Positions 9,462-18,012 of a DNA stretch of 64,000 bases are shown piece by piece. Below the pieces are notes generated by a model. That model saw nothing but the letters and a program-made list of their open reading frames with translations, was not told where the DNA came from and ran no database searches. The stretch is taken from positions 124,001 to 188,000 of the forward strand of contig CASEWE010000002.1 in assembly GCA_949291555.1 (NCBI GenBank), written 5' to 3'. A program made the position numbers and the translations under genes. This stretch comes from an uncultured Bacteroidales bacterium. GTDB taxonomy: Bacteria > Bacteroidota > Bacteroidia > Bacteroidales > P3. The first letter of the stretch is position 1. Every line of letters starts with the position of its first letter.

Positions 9462-9947
9462 ATGAAGGACTTCGAAGAAATCTACAAGAAAGCCCTGCGG
9501 TACTGCGCCTACCAGGAACGATGCCTGAAGGATGTCCGCCTCAAACTGCGCCAATGGCAAGCAAGCTCCGAGGTTTCGGCCTCGGTGCTGCAAAAGCTGC
9601 AAGCCGAACGTTTCATCGACCCGGAACGCTTCGCCCGGGCCTACGCCCGGGGAAAATTCCGCATGAACGGCTGGGGAAAACGCAAAATCCGGCTCGGCCT
9701 GCAAGCCAAAGGCGTGGATCCTGCCTTGATTGCCGTGGCTTTGAAAGAAGAGATCGATCCGGAAGAATACCTTGCCCGGTTAAGGAAAATCCTGCACGAA
9801 AAAGGAGCGCAAGCGGCCCTCCGCAAGGGCTATGAACCCGATTTGCTCCGGGAAGCCGGTTGCGGAACCGGTTGTACGGGCGGCAATGCCGAAGGGATGG
9901 AAGATTTCGAAGAAATGGAAATGGGGCCCGAAGAAGAGGATGCTTGA
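9462..9947 (+). CDS. recX: Regulatory protein RecX
   Basis: 161-residue RecX, which binds RecA filaments and limits recombinase activity. The three-helix repeat pattern is visible: KALRYCAYQERCLKDVRLKL, then LQAERFIDPERFARAYARGKFRMNGWGKRKI with the family's conserved RF/FA/W-G-K core, then GVDPALIAVAL. The C-terminal ~25 residues are Gly/Glu-rich and outside the family. The start follows the promoter at 9366-9397. Confidence 0.88.
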   Translation: MKDFEEIYKKALRYCAYQERCLKDVRLKLRQWQASSEVSASVLQKLQAERFIDPERFARAYARGKFRMNGWGKRKIRLGLQAKGVDPALIAVALKEEIDPEEYLARLRKILHEKGAQAALRKGYEPDLLREAGCGTGCTGGNAEGMEDFEEMEMGPEEEDA

Positions 9948-9959
9948 CCTCGCCGCCGC

Positions 9960-11024
9960 CTACCGCCGGTCCTTCTCCGCTACGCCTTCCGGCTTCCGGC
10001 CGGCATTCAAGACCGGCAGCAAAGCCATGGCCAGCAAGCCGGCCAAAACAATCACGGCTGTCTGGGTTCCCCATGCAATCCAACCCGCCGTATACCCCAC
10101 CACCTTGGCAAACCCGAACATGGACATGGTTTCGGAAATGATGACCGGGTAAAGGCCTATGCCGCCCGGGGTCACCATGATGCCGATCGTTCCCAAGGTA
10201 AGGGCTATCAAGGCAATTCCCCCGCCGGCTTGCGACAAGGCCGGAAGACTGTGGAAAGCGAAGTACATCATCATCCAGTAGCAGAACCAGATGCCCGCCG
10301 AATAGAGCAGGAAGAGGCCCGGCTTGCCCATTTTCCGCAGGGAAAGGAAGCCTTCGCCAAAACCTTTGAAAACCGAAGCGGTTTTCCGCATCCAGTGCGA
10401 AGAAGGCAGCCGGCCGCGGTTGCGCCGGTAATATACCACGAAACCGGCTGCCACGACGACCAGCAAGGCAATGCCCGCCAGCAAGGAAAGCATCAAGCCC
10501 CGGCGGTTTTCCATGCCGCGGGCGAAAAGCCCGGACACGTAGGCATGCAACGTGCCGTATTCCAGCAAAAAAGAAACCACGAAAAGCAGCACGAAGCAGG
10601 CCATGTCCACCACCCGTTCGCTCACCACCGTTCCCAACGACTTCTGGACGGGAACCTTCTCGTAGCGGTAAAGGAACGTGCAACGCAGAACCTCGCCCAG
10701 ACGGGGAATGGCAAGGTTGGCGAAATAGGCCACCAGAATGCTCATGAACGTGTTGGCGAACCAAGGACGGTAGCCCAAAGGACGCAGAAGCAGGTTCCAG
10801 CGCAGAGTCCGGAAAACATTGCTGAGAAAGCCGAAAAAGACAATGAGCATGACCATGCCCCATCGGGCCTCCTGCAAGGAATGCCAAATTTGCTGCTTGT
10901 CTTCTTCGGTAAGGTTTTGCTGGAAAATCCAGATGATAAGAAGCCCCAGCCCGAAAAACAAGACGAATTTCAAGATCTGGAGCAACTTGCTTTTGAAGGT
11001 GGTTTCAGGCAAGGTCTTTTCCAT
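9960..11024 (-). CDS. UPF0104 / flippase-like integral membrane protein
   Basis: 354 residues with about eight hydrophobic segments and the UPF0104 (lysylphosphatidylglycerol synthase membrane-domain-like) landmarks: FRTLRWNLLL, FANLAIPRLGEVLR and GTIGIMVTPGGIGLYP. Such proteins are thought to move or modify lipid-linked substrates, but the role of the Bacteroidota version is not established; no catalytic synthase domain is attached. It lies downstream of panD on the same strand (gap about 130 nt), an association I remember as common in Bacteroidota. Confidence 0.82.
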   Translation of the reverse strand: MEKTLPETTFKSKLLQILKFVLFFGLGLLIIWIFQQNLTEEDKQQIWHSLQEARWGMVMLIVFFGFLSNVFRTLRWNLLLRPLGYRPWFANTFMSILVAYFANLAIPRLGEVLRCTFLYRYEKVPVQKSLGTVVSERVVDMACFVLLFVVSFLLEYGTLHAYVSGLFARGMENRRGLMLSLLAGIALLVVVAAGFVVYYRRNRGRLPSSHWMRKTASVFKGFGEGFLSLRKMGKPGLFLLYSAGIWFCYWMMMYFAFHSLPALSQAGGGIALIALTLGTIGIMVTPGGIGLYPVIISETMSMFGFAKVVGYTAGWIAWGTQTAVIVLAGLLAMALLPVLNAGRKPEGVAEKDRR

Positions 11025-11157
11025 AACTGCTTTTCGATGCCCGCCGGGGCCTTCTCCCGGCGCGGGCCTGCAACCGCTTGCCGGGAAATCCGGCCGCGCC
11101 GGCGGGCTTTTCCGGCGGGCTTTTCCGGCAAGGCTTCGCTACGGGCTTGCTGCAGGT

Positions 11158-11505
11158 TCAGCGAGGCAAACGGTTGTTTTCCGGGAATACGACCACCGGT
11201 TCGTGCAAACGGGCTTCGTCCGGGGTCATGGACGCATAGGAGACAATGATGACCAGGTCGCCCACGGCCACCTTGCGGGCCGCCGCCCCGTTCAAGCCGA
11301 TGATGCCGCTTCCGCGCTTGCCCTTGATGACATAGGTGTCCAACCTTTCCCCGTTGTTGATGTCGTAGATATGCACCCGTTCGTATTCCATGAGGTTGGC
11401 CGCATCCATCAGGTCTTCGTCTATGGTGATGCTTCCCACGTAATGCAAATCCGCATAGGTCACCACCGCTCGGTGAATCTTGGATTTGAGAACTTCTATT
11501 TGCAC
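11158..11505 (-). CDS. panD: Aspartate 1-decarboxylase, GTG start
   Basis: PanD makes beta-alanine from aspartate for pantothenate and CoA; the pyruvoyl cofactor arises by self-cleavage. With the GTG at 11505 as start the protein has 115 residues and reads (M)[12 protein letters not shown], the canonical N-terminus, putting the cleavage site Gly24-Ser25 in YVGSITID exactly where the family has it. The longer ATG frame from 11622 would add an Arg/Gly-rich leader without family support. The catalytic segment [12 protein letters not shown] is intact. It follows rnr by about 220 nt and precedes the UPF0104 gene. Confidence 0.92.
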   Translation of the reverse strand: MQIEVLKSKIHRAVVTYADLHYVGSITIDEDLMDAANLMEYERVHIYDINNGERLDTYVIKGKRGSGIIGLNGAAARKVAVGDLVIIVSYASMTPDEARLHEPVVVFPENNRLPR

Positions 11506-11726
11506 GTTTTCTGGTATTTGGTCTTTCGTTTCCGGCCTGCCGGCCCGCAAACCGCCTCGACTCCCGGGGCGCGATTCCCGGTTGCCTGCCATGGTCCCGG
11601 GGATTGCCCGCGCTTTAGCCAAAGCAGGGGCATGAATTGCAAAAGTACTAAGATTCCGTTTAAAACCCTGCTATCCGCAAAAGGCGGCACGCCGGCCTGC
11701 AAGCATCCTGCCGCCCCTTCTTCTCC

Positions 11727-14303
11727 CTACCGTCTCTTCTTCTGTTTCTTTTCCTTGGCTTCTTGCCGCCTGGAGCGCCTTTCCGCCCGCTTCTCCACAT
11801 CGCCGACAGAACCGCGCGCCGAAGAACGGGCCTGCCGCCAGCTTTCTTCCCAGTCGGGCCGCTCCCGCCGCCCTCGGCGCTGGGCCGGCTCCTTGCCCCG
11901 GCCAGGCCGGCTCCCCTTCCGGAGGCCGTCAACCTCCTTTTCCCGCCACGCGCCAGCCTGGTCGGCAAAGACAAAGGTGAGCTGCTTCTTGTTCATGTCG
12001 ATTTCCTGCACCCGGATACGCACCTTCTGGCCCAGTTTGTAGATCTGGCCCGAATGCAGCCCTACCACCTGGTAGTTGTCTTCGTCCAATTCGTAATAGT
12101 CGTCGGTCAGGGAACGCAGCGGCACCATCCCTTCGCAGTAATTCCCGTCCAGGCAGACGTAAATGCCCCATTTGCTCACCCCCGAGATGGCGCCCGGGAA
12201 TTCCTCGCCCACCCGCTCTGCCAAGTATTCGGCCTGCTTGTACTTCACCGAAGTCCGTTCCGCATCGGCCGCCCGTTTTTCCATTTCCGAGCTGTGTTCG
12301 CATTTTTCCTCGAAATCCTCTTCCGGCACGCTGGCCCCGCCATGGATATAGCGTTCGAGCAAGCGGTGCACCATCAGGTCGGGATAACGCCGGATGGGAG
12401 AGGTGAAATGGGTGTAATAGGGGAAAGCCAGCCCGTAATGCCCTATGTTGCGCGTGCTGTAGCGGGCTTTGGCCATGGTTCGGATGGCAATGGTCTCGAT
12501 CATGTTCTGCTCGGCCTTTCCCTCGACCGCTGTCAGCAAGCCGTTGAAAGACTTCACCAAGCTGCCGCGGCTTTCCAGGTTCATCTTGTAGCCCAGCTTG
12601 GCGACAAACTGGGAGAAAACCTGCAATTTTTCCGGATTGGGTTCATCGTGGATCCGGTAAACAAACGTCTTGGGTTTGGTTTTCCTCTTCCCCTGCTTGC
12701 CGCCCCGATGCGGTGCGCCTTCCCCTCGCGGTCCTTCTTGCGCTTCTTCCTCGTTCTCCGCCCAGGCTTCATCCCGGCAAAGGTCCGAATCCGGCATAAG
12801 GCTCTTTTCCTTGTCGAACGACCCTACCCGGTTGGTGCTTTCGCTGCCGTAAACCCCGTTCTGAAGGGGTTTCACCTTCATGTCCTTTCCTATCAGCTCG
12901 GCCACCCGCTTGTTGGCCAAAAGCATGAATTCCTCCACCAGATGGTTCGATTCCTTGCTTTCCTTGATGTAAACGCCAACGGGCTTGGCCGTTTCCGGGT
13001 CGAGCCGGAACCGTACTTCCTGCGACTTGAAATTGATAGAGCCGGTACGGAACCGCCGGCCGCGCAAAATGGCCGAAAGCTTGAACAAGCCGGTAATGGC
13101 TTCTATGTCTTGCGCCGAACCGGCTGCCGACAGCCTCCGCGCATCGGCTTCCGACCCTTGGGCCAAACCAGCCGCCTCGATGATTTCCTGGGCCTGCTCG
13201 TAGGTGAAACGCCGGTCGGAATGGATGATTCCTTTCCCTATCCAGAAATGCTTGATCTGCGCCTTGTCGTCCATCTCGAACAAGACGCTGAAAGTGAACC
13301 TGTCCACATCGGGCTTGAGCGAGCACAAGTCGTTGCAGAGCTTTTCCGGCAGCATGGGGATGGTGCGGTCTACCAAGTAGACCGAAGTGGCCCGCGCATA
13401 GGCTTCCTGCTCGATGGCCCCGCCCTCTTTCACGAAATGGCTCACATCGGCAATGTGCACGCCCACTTCCGCATGGCCGTTCGGCAAGCGGCGGAACGAA
13501 AGGGCGTCGTCGAAGTCTTTGGCATCGGAGGGGTCGATAGTGCAGGTATAAACCGGGCGGAAATCGCGGCGGCGGGCCAGTTCCTTGGCCGTGACAGCGG
13601 CTTTCATCCTGCTTGCTTCCGCCTCGGCTTCCTTCGGGTAAGACAACGGAAAGTCGAACTCGGCCAGGATGGACTGCATTTCCACGTCGTTCTCGCCCGG
13701 ACGGCCGAGAATGTGGGTCACTTCGCCGATCGGGTTGTTCATGTACGGCGGCCAGTCGGTTATCCGCACCACGGCTTTCTGCCCGGAACGGACGCCGTTC
13801 AGGTTTTCCCGGGGCAGGAAAATATTGATCATGTTGGTACTGTCGGGAATCAGGAAAGCGTAACGCCCCGAAAAATCGACCGTTCCCACCACGTTCTTCT
13901 TGTTCCGCTTCAGCACCTCCACGATCTGGCCTTCCATCCGGCGGCCGGCCCGGGCCGGGAAAAGCTGCACGCGCACGTGGTCGCCGTGCAAGGCATGCCC
14001 GATGCTGTTAGGCCCTATGTAAACGTCTTCTATCTCCTTGTTGTCGGGAAGGATGTAGGCCTTGCCCGAGGATTTCATGTCGACAATGCCGGTAATGTAG
14101 CTGTAAAGCCCTTCGGGAATCCGCTTTCCGCCATGATGGAACCCTTCGTGGTCGAACCCGGCCCGGGCGGGATCGCGCCGGCCCTCGCTTCTCCGCGATG
14201 CGTGCCGGGAAGCCTCCGAAGCCGCTTTGCGAGACCGGGCCGAAGCCCCTGCTTTTTTCCTCGAAGACCGGCTTCCGCCGCGTTTTTCCTTTCTTCTGCT
14301 CAT
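11727..14303 (-). CDS. rnr: Ribonuclease R with extra basic termini and an insertion
   Basis: 858-residue 3'-5' exoribonuclease that degrades structured RNA. Cold-shock domains occupy residues ~60-220, the RNB catalytic domain ~255-640 (TIDPSDAKDFDDALS supplies the metal-binding aspartates; HFTSPIRRYPDLMVHR is the other signature) and an S1 domain ~690-770. Three regions are unusual: a basic Ser/Arg N-terminal extension of ~50 residues, a charged low-complexity insertion at ~485-544 just before FVYRIHDEPNPEKL inside RNB, and a strongly basic C-terminal tail of ~80 residues. The tails probably bind RNA. It follows pyrD on the same strand after about 100 nt. Confidence 0.93.
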   Translation of the reverse strand: MSRRKEKRGGSRSSRKKAGASARSRKAASEASRHASRRSEGRRDPARAGFDHEGFHHGGKRIPEGLYSYITGIVDMKSSGKAYILPDNKEIEDVYIGPNSIGHALHGDHVRVQLFPARAGRRMEGQIVEVLKRNKKNVVGTVDFSGRYAFLIPDSTNMINIFLPRENLNGVRSGQKAVVRITDWPPYMNNPIGEVTHILGRPGENDVEMQSILAEFDFPLSYPKEAEAEASRMKAAVTAKELARRRDFRPVYTCTIDPSDAKDFDDALSFRRLPNGHAEVGVHIADVSHFVKEGGAIEQEAYARATSVYLVDRTIPMLPEKLCNDLCSLKPDVDRFTFSVLFEMDDKAQIKHFWIGKGIIHSDRRFTYEQAQEIIEAAGLAQGSEADARRLSAAGSAQDIEAITGLFKLSAILRGRRFRTGSINFKSQEVRFRLDPETAKPVGVYIKESKESNHLVEEFMLLANKRVAELIGKDMKVKPLQNGVYGSESTNRVGSFDKEKSLMPDSDLCRDEAWAENEEEAQEGPRGEGAPHRGGKQGKRKTKPKTFVYRIHDEPNPEKLQVFSQFVAKLGYKMNLESRGSLVKSFNGLLTAVEGKAEQNMIETIAIRTMAKARYSTRNIGHYGLAFPYYTHFTSPIRRYPDLMVHRLLERYIHGGASVPEEDFEEKCEHSSEMEKRAADAERTSVKYKQAEYLAERVGEEFPGAISGVSKWGIYVCLDGNYCEGMVPLRSLTDDYYELDEDNYQVVGLHSGQIYKLGQKVRIRVQEIDMNKKQLTFVFADQAGAWREKEVDGLRKGSRPGRGKEPAQRRGRRERPDWEESWRQARSSARGSVGDVEKRAERRSRRQEAKEKKQKKRR

Positions 14304-14402
14304 ATTCTATTCCTATCTCTCTCTGATTCCTGAAACCTCCTGCAACGTCCCGAAGCCGCCCGGCCCCGGCAAAAGCCGAAGCCCGGCTTCCAAAACAGCC
14401 TG

Positions 14403-15326
14403 TCAAATGATGCCTATCAGCTGCCGGACATCTTCCACGTGGTTCTCCCGGCAATAAGCCGCTATGCCCTCGATTACTTTCCGGGTAACCGCCGGGTCGA
14501 TGAAATTGGCCGAACCTATCTCTACCGCCGAAGCCCCTGCCATAAGGAATTCCAGCGCGTCTTCGGCCGAAACGATCCCGCCTATCCCCACCACGGGAAT
14601 CTTCACTTTCTTGGCCACCTGCCAGACCATGCGCAAGGCCACCGGCTTTATGCAAGGCCCGGAAAGCCCGCCGGTAACCGTGCTGAGCACCGGTTGGCGG
14701 CGTTTCACGTCGATGGCCATGCCCAAGAGCGTGTTGATCAGGGAAACGCTGTCGGCCCCGGCCGCTTCCACCGCCAAGGCCATGGAAACGATGTCGGTCA
14801 CATTGGGCGAAAGCTTCACCATCATGCAGCGCGGGAAAACCGCCCGGACGGCTTTCACCACCTGGGAGGCCATGCCGGGTTCTGTCCCGAAGGCCATCCC
14901 TCCTTGCTTCACGTTGGGGCAAGAGATATTCACCTCGATAGCATCCACCTCGGGGCATCCGGCCAATTTGCCCGCTGTCTCCACGTATTCCTCGATGGTG
15001 GACCCGGAAACGTTCACGATGACCCGCGCCGGAAGCGGATCTTCCTTGTCGAGCTTTTGCCGTATCCGGGGAACGATATGCTCGATGAAATAATCCACGC
15101 CTTTGTTCTGAAGGCCTACCGCGTTGAGCATGCCCAGGGGCGTTTCGGCCATGCGCGGGTAAGGGTTGCCTTCGCGGGGACGGGCGGTGGTGCCTTTCAC
15201 CACGAAGCCGCCCAAGCCGTTGAGGTCGACAAAATCGCAAAATTCCAATCCGTAGCCGAAAGTTCCCGATGCGGTCAGGACGGGATTTTTCAAAGGAAGG
15301 TTCCCGATGTCGGTCTGCAAATTCAT
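14403..15326 (-). CDS. pyrD: Dihydroorotate dehydrogenase B, catalytic subunit
   Basis: 307-residue FMN enzyme that oxidises dihydroorotate to orotate in pyrimidine synthesis. The class 1B catalytic cysteine is seen in VNISCPNVKQGG, with FMN/phosphate-binding segments in LTASGTFGYG, VVGIGGI and AVEIGSANF. Class 1B needs the PyrK iron-sulfur/FAD partner, which is encoded just upstream on the same strand (gap about 160 nt), so the two form the NAD-dependent heterotetramer. Confidence 0.94.
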   Translation of the reverse strand: MNLQTDIGNLPLKNPVLTASGTFGYGLEFCDFVDLNGLGGFVVKGTTARPREGNPYPRMAETPLGMLNAVGLQNKGVDYFIEHIVPRIRQKLDKEDPLPARVIVNVSGSTIEEYVETAGKLAGCPEVDAIEVNISCPNVKQGGMAFGTEPGMASQVVKAVRAVFPRCMMVKLSPNVTDIVSMALAVEAAGADSVSLINTLLGMAIDVKRRQPVLSTVTGGLSGPCIKPVALRMVWQVAKKVKIPVVGIGGIVSAEDALEFLMAGASAVEIGSANFIDPAVTRKVIEGIAAYCRENHVEDVRQLIGII

Positions 15327-15488
15327 CTTTCCTTTGGTTTTCCGTTAATTTTCTTCAAGATTCGTTCTTTCCTGGCGGCCCGGCGCAAAAGGCTCAGAAG
15401 AAGGACCCGGCGCCTTGCGGCCGGCCGATGTCTTGCATCCGGCAGATTTCCTGTGGCCGGCCGGCGTCTTGAAGGCAATTGCCGGCGT

Positions 15489-16340
15489 TCACCAGCCCAA
15501 GGCGCGGGCATCGAACACGGGGCCTTCGGTGCAAACGCAGGCATGGCGGCCTTCGGCCGTGGCGGTAACGCAGCAAAGGCAAGCGCCCAGGCCGCAGGCC
15601 ATGGTGTTTTCAAGGCTCACCTGGCAAACGGCGCCCGATTCCGCCGCCCGGACGGCCACCGCTTTCATCATCGGCGTGGGCCCGCAAGCGTAAACATGCG
15701 TGTAAGAAACGCCTTTCCACAACGGATGGCCGGTTACCAGCCCCCGGAAGCCCACGCTTCCGTCTTCGGTGCAAATGCCGGTGGGGCCTAATTCGGCCAT
15801 TTCGTTGGCCAAGACCAAGCGGGCCTTGTTGCGGGCGCCTATCAAGATGTCGAAAGGCAAGTCGGCCCGTTTCAGCCGCTTGGCCAGGAAATACAAGGGC
15901 GCCAAACCGGCCCCGCCGCCCACCAGCAAGGCGCGGAAATTCGCAACAGGCGAAGGGGCAAGGGCTTCCGCCGAACCCGAAGCGGGCAAGGAGAACCCTT
16001 TTCCCAAAGGCAGTATCAAGTTCAGCCTGTCGCCTTTCTTCAAAGAGGCGATCCATTCCGAACCCGTTCCCACCTTCTGGACCAAAAGCTTGACATGACC
16101 GCGCTCGGTATCGGCATCATGGATGGAAATGGGAATCCGCAGCCAGCCGTGCATCGAAGCCGGCACCCCTACTTGCGCAAACTGCCCGGGTTCTATCTCG
16201 GGCAGTTGGTCTGGGGTATACAGATGCAGTTGGGAAAAGGCCTCCCCTATGGGGAGATTGGCCTCCACGACAAAGTCGGCAATTTTTTTCCTGACGTTCA
16301 AGTCTGTTTTTTTTAAGGCCTCGCAGAAAGGCCGTTTCAT
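15489..16340 (-). CDS. pyrK: Dihydroorotate dehydrogenase B, electron-transfer subunit
   Basis: Ferredoxin-reductase-like subunit carrying FAD and a [2Fe-2S] cluster that passes electrons from PyrD to NAD. FAD-binding motif LRIPISIHD near residue 65, NAD-binding LLVGGGAGLAPL, and the cysteine cluster in ACGLGACLCC followed by HACVC near the C-terminus. I choose the ATG at 16340 (283 residues, MKRPFCEALK); another in-frame ATG at 16385 would add 15 residues and leaves only 17 nt after the preceding stop. It lies between the DUF5606 gene and pyrD, all leftward. Confidence 0.92.
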   Translation of the reverse strand: MKRPFCEALKKTDLNVRKKIADFVVEANLPIGEAFSQLHLYTPDQLPEIEPGQFAQVGVPASMHGWLRIPISIHDADTERGHVKLLVQKVGTGSEWIASLKKGDRLNLILPLGKGFSLPASGSAEALAPSPVANFRALLVGGGAGLAPLYFLAKRLKRADLPFDILIGARNKARLVLANEMAELGPTGICTEDGSVGFRGLVTGHPLWKGVSYTHVYACGPTPMMKAVAVRAAESGAVCQVSLENTMACGLGACLCCVTATAEGRHACVCTEGPVFDARALGW

Positions 16341-16402
16341 GCTTTGCAAAAAGCCGTTTCCCGTCTTGCGGGAAAGGGCGTTCATCTTCCTCGCAAAGCC
16401 GC

Positions 16403-17104
16403 TCAGGCTTCCGCTTGGGCTGCTTTCCCGGCCTTGGCCGGTTTTTCGCCCTTGCTTGCCGCTTCTTTCTTCCCGGTTTTTCCGGAGGACTTTGCGGCAG
16501 CGGGCTTGGCGGCTTTGGCGGTCTTGGCGGTTTTCTTCTCTTTCACGGCTTCGCCGGTTTCATCGGAAGCGGACGCCTTGGCGGATGCAGCTGCCTCGGA
16601 GCTGTTTTCCGCGCCTTGCCCGGAAGCCGAAGGCTCCTCGGCGTTTTCACCGGAAGCCGCCGAGTGTTCGGCCTCGTGTTCTTTCAGCCCTTCCCGCTGG
16701 GCCTTTTCCCGCTCGGAAAGTTCCTGATCTACCAAGCCGTTGGCTTGCAGGATATTGTACCATTGCAGCACCTTGCGGATATTGGAATCGTAGACCCGCT
16801 CCTGATCGTAGCCGGGAAGGATTTCGGCAAAATAGGCCCGAAGTTCTTCCGCCTTGCCGTTGTGGTCGGGGCAAGGCCCGGCGTTTTCCTTCTTATGGAT
16901 GCTGCGGAAGACATCGGGAAGCGATGTCTCGCCGTCTTGCGTGTAAATGGCTATCTCGGCCAAGGAACTGACACGATCCATATTGAAGATGGGCGTGCGT
17001 TTTTTGTCGGAAAGACTCTCCACGATGGCCGAAGTCCTGCCTTGCGAAATCAGTTTGTACAAGCCCGGCTTGCCCGGAACCGTAAAAATCAAAGACAAAT
17101 CCAT
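16403..17104 (-). CDS. DUF5606 protein with Ala/Lys-rich tail
   Basis: 233 residues. The first ~135 match the Bacteroidota family DUF5606 (MDLSLIFTVPGKPGLYKLIS, SLSDKKRTPIF, RVSSLAEIAIYT), whose function is unknown. The remainder is low complexity: first Glu/Ser/Ala-rich, then from about residue 190 a run of Ala and Lys (KTAKTAKAAKPAAAK and similar) like histone H1 tails. This tail resembles the one on the lysine aminomutase at 47313. The gene heads a leftward run with pyrK and pyrD and follows the promoter and repeats at 17185-17434. Confidence 0.82.
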   Translation of the reverse strand: MDLSLIFTVPGKPGLYKLISQGRTSAIVESLSDKKRTPIFNMDRVSSLAEIAIYTQDGETSLPDVFRSIHKKENAGPCPDHNGKAEELRAYFAEILPGYDQERVYDSNIRKVLQWYNILQANGLVDQELSEREKAQREGLKEHEAEHSAASGENAEEPSASGQGAENSSEAAASAKASASDETGEAVKEKKTAKTAKAAKPAAAKSSGKTGKKEAASKGEKPAKAGKAAQAEA

Positions 17105-17184
17105 ATTGTTCTCTTTTTTCGTGAGGACGGCTTAAGTTTTCTTGCGTTTTCCCGAGGCCGGCAAAGAAGGCCTCGAAAAGGAAA

Positions 17185-17397
17185 GCTCGGATGGCCACGG
17201 CCGAGCCGCATCCTATCTTCGTGCTAACAAAGATAGTGAAAGGCGAGCGCCATGCGCCAGCGAGCTTGCTCGGATGGCCACGGCCGAGCCGCATCCTATC
17301 TTCGTGCTAACAAAGATAGTGAAAGGCGAGCGCCATGCGCCAGCGAGCTTGCTCGGATGGCCATGGCCGAGCCGCATCCTATCTTCGTGCTAACAAA
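17185..17397. repeat. 83-bp tandem repeat, 2.5 copies
   Basis: Units start at 17185, 17268 and 17351; the third breaks off after 47 bases. The copies are identical except CCACGG to CCATGG in the third. Each unit contains the inverted pairs GCTCGG/CCGAGC and CTATCTT/AAGATAG, and the two complete units have CAAAGATA, which on the minus strand reads TATCTTTG, a perfect -7 box. Because 83 is not a multiple of three it does not encode a repeat protein. It lies within the predicted 5' leader of the DUF5606-pyrK-pyrD transcript. Confidence 0.92.
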
Positions 17398-17401
17398 TTA
17401 A

Positions 17402-17434
17402 CAAAGATAACAAAAAACCCCTTGCCTAATCAAG
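17402..17434 (-). promoter_or_regulatory. Promoter for the DUF5606-pyrK-pyrD run
   Basis: On the minus strand CTTG (17434-17431), 21-nt spacer, TATCTTTG (17409-17402). Transcription would begin near 17395 and run through the tandem repeats, giving a leader of about 290 nt before the ATG at 17104. Confidence 0.55.
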
Positions 17435-17438
17435 CCAA

Positions 17439-17469
17439 GGCCCGAAGCCCGAGATTCAGGCTTCGGGCC
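17439..17469 (-). terminator. Hairpin after the lipoprotein fragment
   Basis: GGCCCGAAGCC (17439-17449) pairs with GGCTTCGGGCC (17459-17469), 11 bp with a 9-nt loop. On the minus strand it lies just past the stop of the 17538 gene; a T-run follows only after about 20 nt, so termination is plausible but not textbook. Confidence 0.5.
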
Positions 17470-17537
17470 GGCTCCGGGCCTTCTGCACTTCCATGCCCAT
17501 CCTTCCGCCTCGGCCCGCGGAAGAAAACTTTCCCCTT

Positions 17538-18011
17538 TTAATAGGTGAAGGTAATCGTGCCGATTGCCACCGGAGTGCCGGGATCGCTGATATCGGTTCC
17601 TTTCACCGTGATTTTCTGGAGCAACCCGCTGTTGTCCTTCTCGTATTCCATGGAGAATATCGTGACTTCGCCGATTTCGCTGTCTTCGGTGGTCCTATCG
17701 GGCAGGTTCTTGTTCAACTTTCCGTAGAAGCCGAACACGCCCAGCAAGTCCGAGTAGTCGTTCAGCCCGTAGGACATCATGGCCAGCAGGAAAGAAAGGT
17801 CGAGGTTGGTCTTGTTCTCTTCGGAGGAGTATTCGAAGCCGATCGGGTCCCATCCTGCCGGGACGGCTTTTTCCCGGTTCCGGCCCGAGGCTTTCAAAAG
17901 TCCGGAAAGGCCGGGCCAGGCCTTCTTCCCTTGCATTTTAGGCGACGTGTTGTCGATGTAGTCGTACCGCATGGCTACCACATTGCCATTTTCCCAATAG
18001 AACTCGGCGGG
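17538..18011 (-). pseudogene. C-terminal fragment of an IS-interrupted lipoprotein
   Basis: The frame runs from the left end of the IS to the stop at 17538 (157 residues). It begins PAEFYWENGNVVAMRYDY and ends GTITFTY; the pattern of beta strands and a LLAMMSYGLNDYSDLLG helix resembles the DUF4595-type lipoproteins of Bacteroidales (tentative). The matching N-terminal fragment with signal peptide is at 19110-19289 on the same strand, so one gene has been split by the element at 18013-19109. A GTG at 17981 could restart translation but would lack a signal peptide. Confidence 0.75.
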
Positions 18012-18012
18012 G

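Noticed and set aside
11763..14333. 856-codon open frame on the plus strand opposite rnr
   Set aside because: It is the complement of a clear RNase R gene; in GC-rich genomes the antisense frame of such genes often stays open. Its translation shows no family motif.
17185..17397. CRISPR array
   Set aside because: The 83-bp units follow each other directly without variable spacers, and no cas gene is near.
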